64,000 nt of DNA, taken from Liopterus haemorrhoidalis. Its lineage: Eukaryota > Arthropoda > Insecta > Coleoptera > Dytiscidae. The DNA lies in the NCBI GenBank assembly GCA_963971575.1, contig OZ020622.1, positions 29,914,301-29,978,300 on the forward strand. Reading direction: 5' to 3'. How positions within the stretch are numbered: position 1 is the stretch's first letter; each line of letters opens with the position of its first letter. This document shows positions 62,991-64,000 of this stretch, piece by piece. The notes under the pieces are model-generated. The model was not told where the DNA came from. It saw only the letters and a program-made list of their open reading frames with translations, and made no database searches. Both the position numbers and the translations under genes were made by a program.

Positions 62991-63339
62991 TGAAACGGCT
63001 TTACGAACATTCTGGTTATTCTGTGGTGCCAGGCTGGCAGAAGTAATCTAAGATGGCTGAATGTAACATGTCCTTGTAATTATCATAGTATTCTCAAATA
63101 TTAATAATAAACATATACTTTCATAATAAACGTGTATTACTACAAACTAAGATATAACAGTAACCATTCCGAACGACCACCTTAAATAAGGATATTTGTA
63201 ATCTGCTGGAATTCAAAACGAAACAATTAATATTTTAATAAATATTAATACACAGGAGGCCCTATTCGAGACCCCCTTTTACTGAGGCCCCCAGCTAGCG
63301 CCTATTGCGCCTATGCATAAGTACGGCACTGGATGTAGT

Positions 63340-63516
63340 CTCGCTCTCTTTGCCGTTCAACATGATGATTTCGATTTTTGCATCTCGATTCTTCGCCGAT
63401 ATGCTTGGTTTTATTTCTTTTTCTTCCTTTTTTCCATCCGCTTTCCGTCCTTCCATGTATTGCATGTTTGTAATGATTAGTTTGGTAGCGGGTTTCCCAA
63501 ATCTGTCTCGAACCTT
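63340..63516 (-). CDS. Possible terminal exon of an unidentified gene, interrupted by hAT-3
   Basis: On the minus strand a Lys-rich frame (VRDRFGKPATKLIITNMQY ... SISAKNRDAKIEIIMLNG) follows a possible acceptor (ttggagcag) near 63517. Across hAT-3 it continues for a few codons (SPSKK) to a stop near 51843. The frame has an upstream stop at about 63530, so a 5' exon would be needed. It would be on the same strand as the virus-like genes at 30-36 kb. Another frame is also open here, so the call is weak. Confidence 0.25.
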
Positions 63517-63540
63517 CTGCTCCAAATTTCAACTTTGTTT

Positions 63541-63845
63541 TTCACTGTTATAATAAACTGCTGAATTGTTAAATTTATTATTTGACAGTATTATACTATT
63601 GAGACATGTATTGCCATCGTTACCAGTTGTCATGGTACAATTTATAAGATCATGCCTTTTCTTGTCCATGTTATAAGCTAAAAATATATGGAGGGCAATC
63701 ACGCAATTATGAGCAAAGATGGAATACTCCCCCACTACCGAAATTGACCATAATCATGACGTCACGTTTTTAAAATTTTAAATTGACTGTCTGGACACGC
63801 CCTAGTAAAATGGCAGCGCCGTAAGAAGGGACAGTCAATAATGTT
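63541..63845. other. Noncoding stretch
   Basis: A 68-codon frame (63529-63735, minus) without recognisable features; otherwise no gene. Confidence 0.4.
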
Positions 63846-64000
63846 GATCAATTGGGTTAATTAATTAGGGTTCGTTAATTGACTTAATTAGGGGTCGTTA
63901 ATTAGTTCATTAGCGTTCTTAATTAATTTGCGAGGGGGCGTTAATTGGCTTAATTAATTCGCGGCCACGTCCGAGTGGTCGTTGACCCAATTAACCCGGT
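63846..64000. repeat. Degenerate TTAATTA-rich repeat
   Basis: At least five variants of gttaattgacttaattag occur with irregular spacing (20-40 bp) and continue to the window edge. Confidence 0.7.

Larger units (their letters stand above)
51867..63331 (-). mobile_element. hAT-3 DNA transposon with nested insertions
   Basis: Both ends read cagtgccgtactta inward, and the perfect 8-bp duplication gatgtagt flanks them (51859-51866 and 63332-63339). It carries a ZMYM-like transposase on the minus strand (54190-58593), a tandem array, an I-type LINE derivative (55559-57954) and the PolB unit (59270-62990). 51867-52374 and 62991-63331 are its AT-rich terminal parts, and 58594-59269 its leader, with no gene. 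Confidence 0.92.

Noticed and set aside
1..64000. tRNA or rRNA genes
   Set aside because: None recognised by eye; a covariance search would be needed to exclude short or degenerate ones.

Overview
This is eukaryotic, AT-rich DNA that looks like an arthropod, most likely insect, genome. It is almost entirely transposable elements nested inside one another, plus a few virus-like genes. I see no clear host gene. The families present (Jockey and I-type LINEs, Ty3/gypsy, BEL/Pao, Transib, hAT, Merlin, Penelope-like, Polinton-type DNA polymerase) together point to an insect. I cannot name the species. No tRNA, rRNA or CRISPR array was recognised.

Layout. 1-1760 plus 9078-9192 is an I-type LINE (minus) split by hAT-1 (1761-9069). 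hAT-1 is itself split by a divergent solo LTR (2247-5442) that holds a 3' fragment of the same LINE. 9290-12091 is a decayed Polinton-type DNA polymerase B gene interrupted by a 5'-truncated LINE. 12469-26703 is a short hAT carrying a Transib element (12679-26641), whose RAG1-like transposase is split by a full-length, open I-type LINE (13318-19435); a BEL/Pao element (21790-25840) sits in the Transib leader. 26704-29060 holds a broken Merlin transposase ending at a histone-type 3' stem-loop, then a Penelope-like remnant with a hammerhead ribozyme motif. 29217-29919 is an inverted-repeat element. 30221-36182 is a set of small, mostly virus-like minus-strand genes (BIR domain, fibre-like, membrane and two related small proteins) interrupted by a CR1-like LINE.

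36696-51786 is a solo LTR opened by a Jockey LINE (38221-51502), which is opened in turn by an intact gypsy element (38874-47303) of the same LTR family. 51867-63331 is hAT-3. It contains a tandem array of about 400-bp units, an internally deleted I-type LINE in its transposase gene, and a compact unit of about 3.7 kb bounded by modular inverted repeats. That unit holds a DNA polymerase B remnant and two spliced genes. The last 650 bases hold a possible terminal exon and a TTAATTA-rich repeat.

Most boundaries rest on target-site duplications that can be read directly on both sides, so the insertion order is well supported. Potentially functional parts are the I-type LINE at 13318-19435, the gypsy element (LTRs with no difference seen, gag and pol open, an A-AAA-AAC slip site between them), and the gag-protease frame of the BEL element. 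The most unusual observations are a protein frame conserved inside the LTRs of one gypsy family, the compact PolB unit with inverted repeats, the Transib with a perfect RSS-type heptamer, and the histone-type 3' end on a Merlin transposase.
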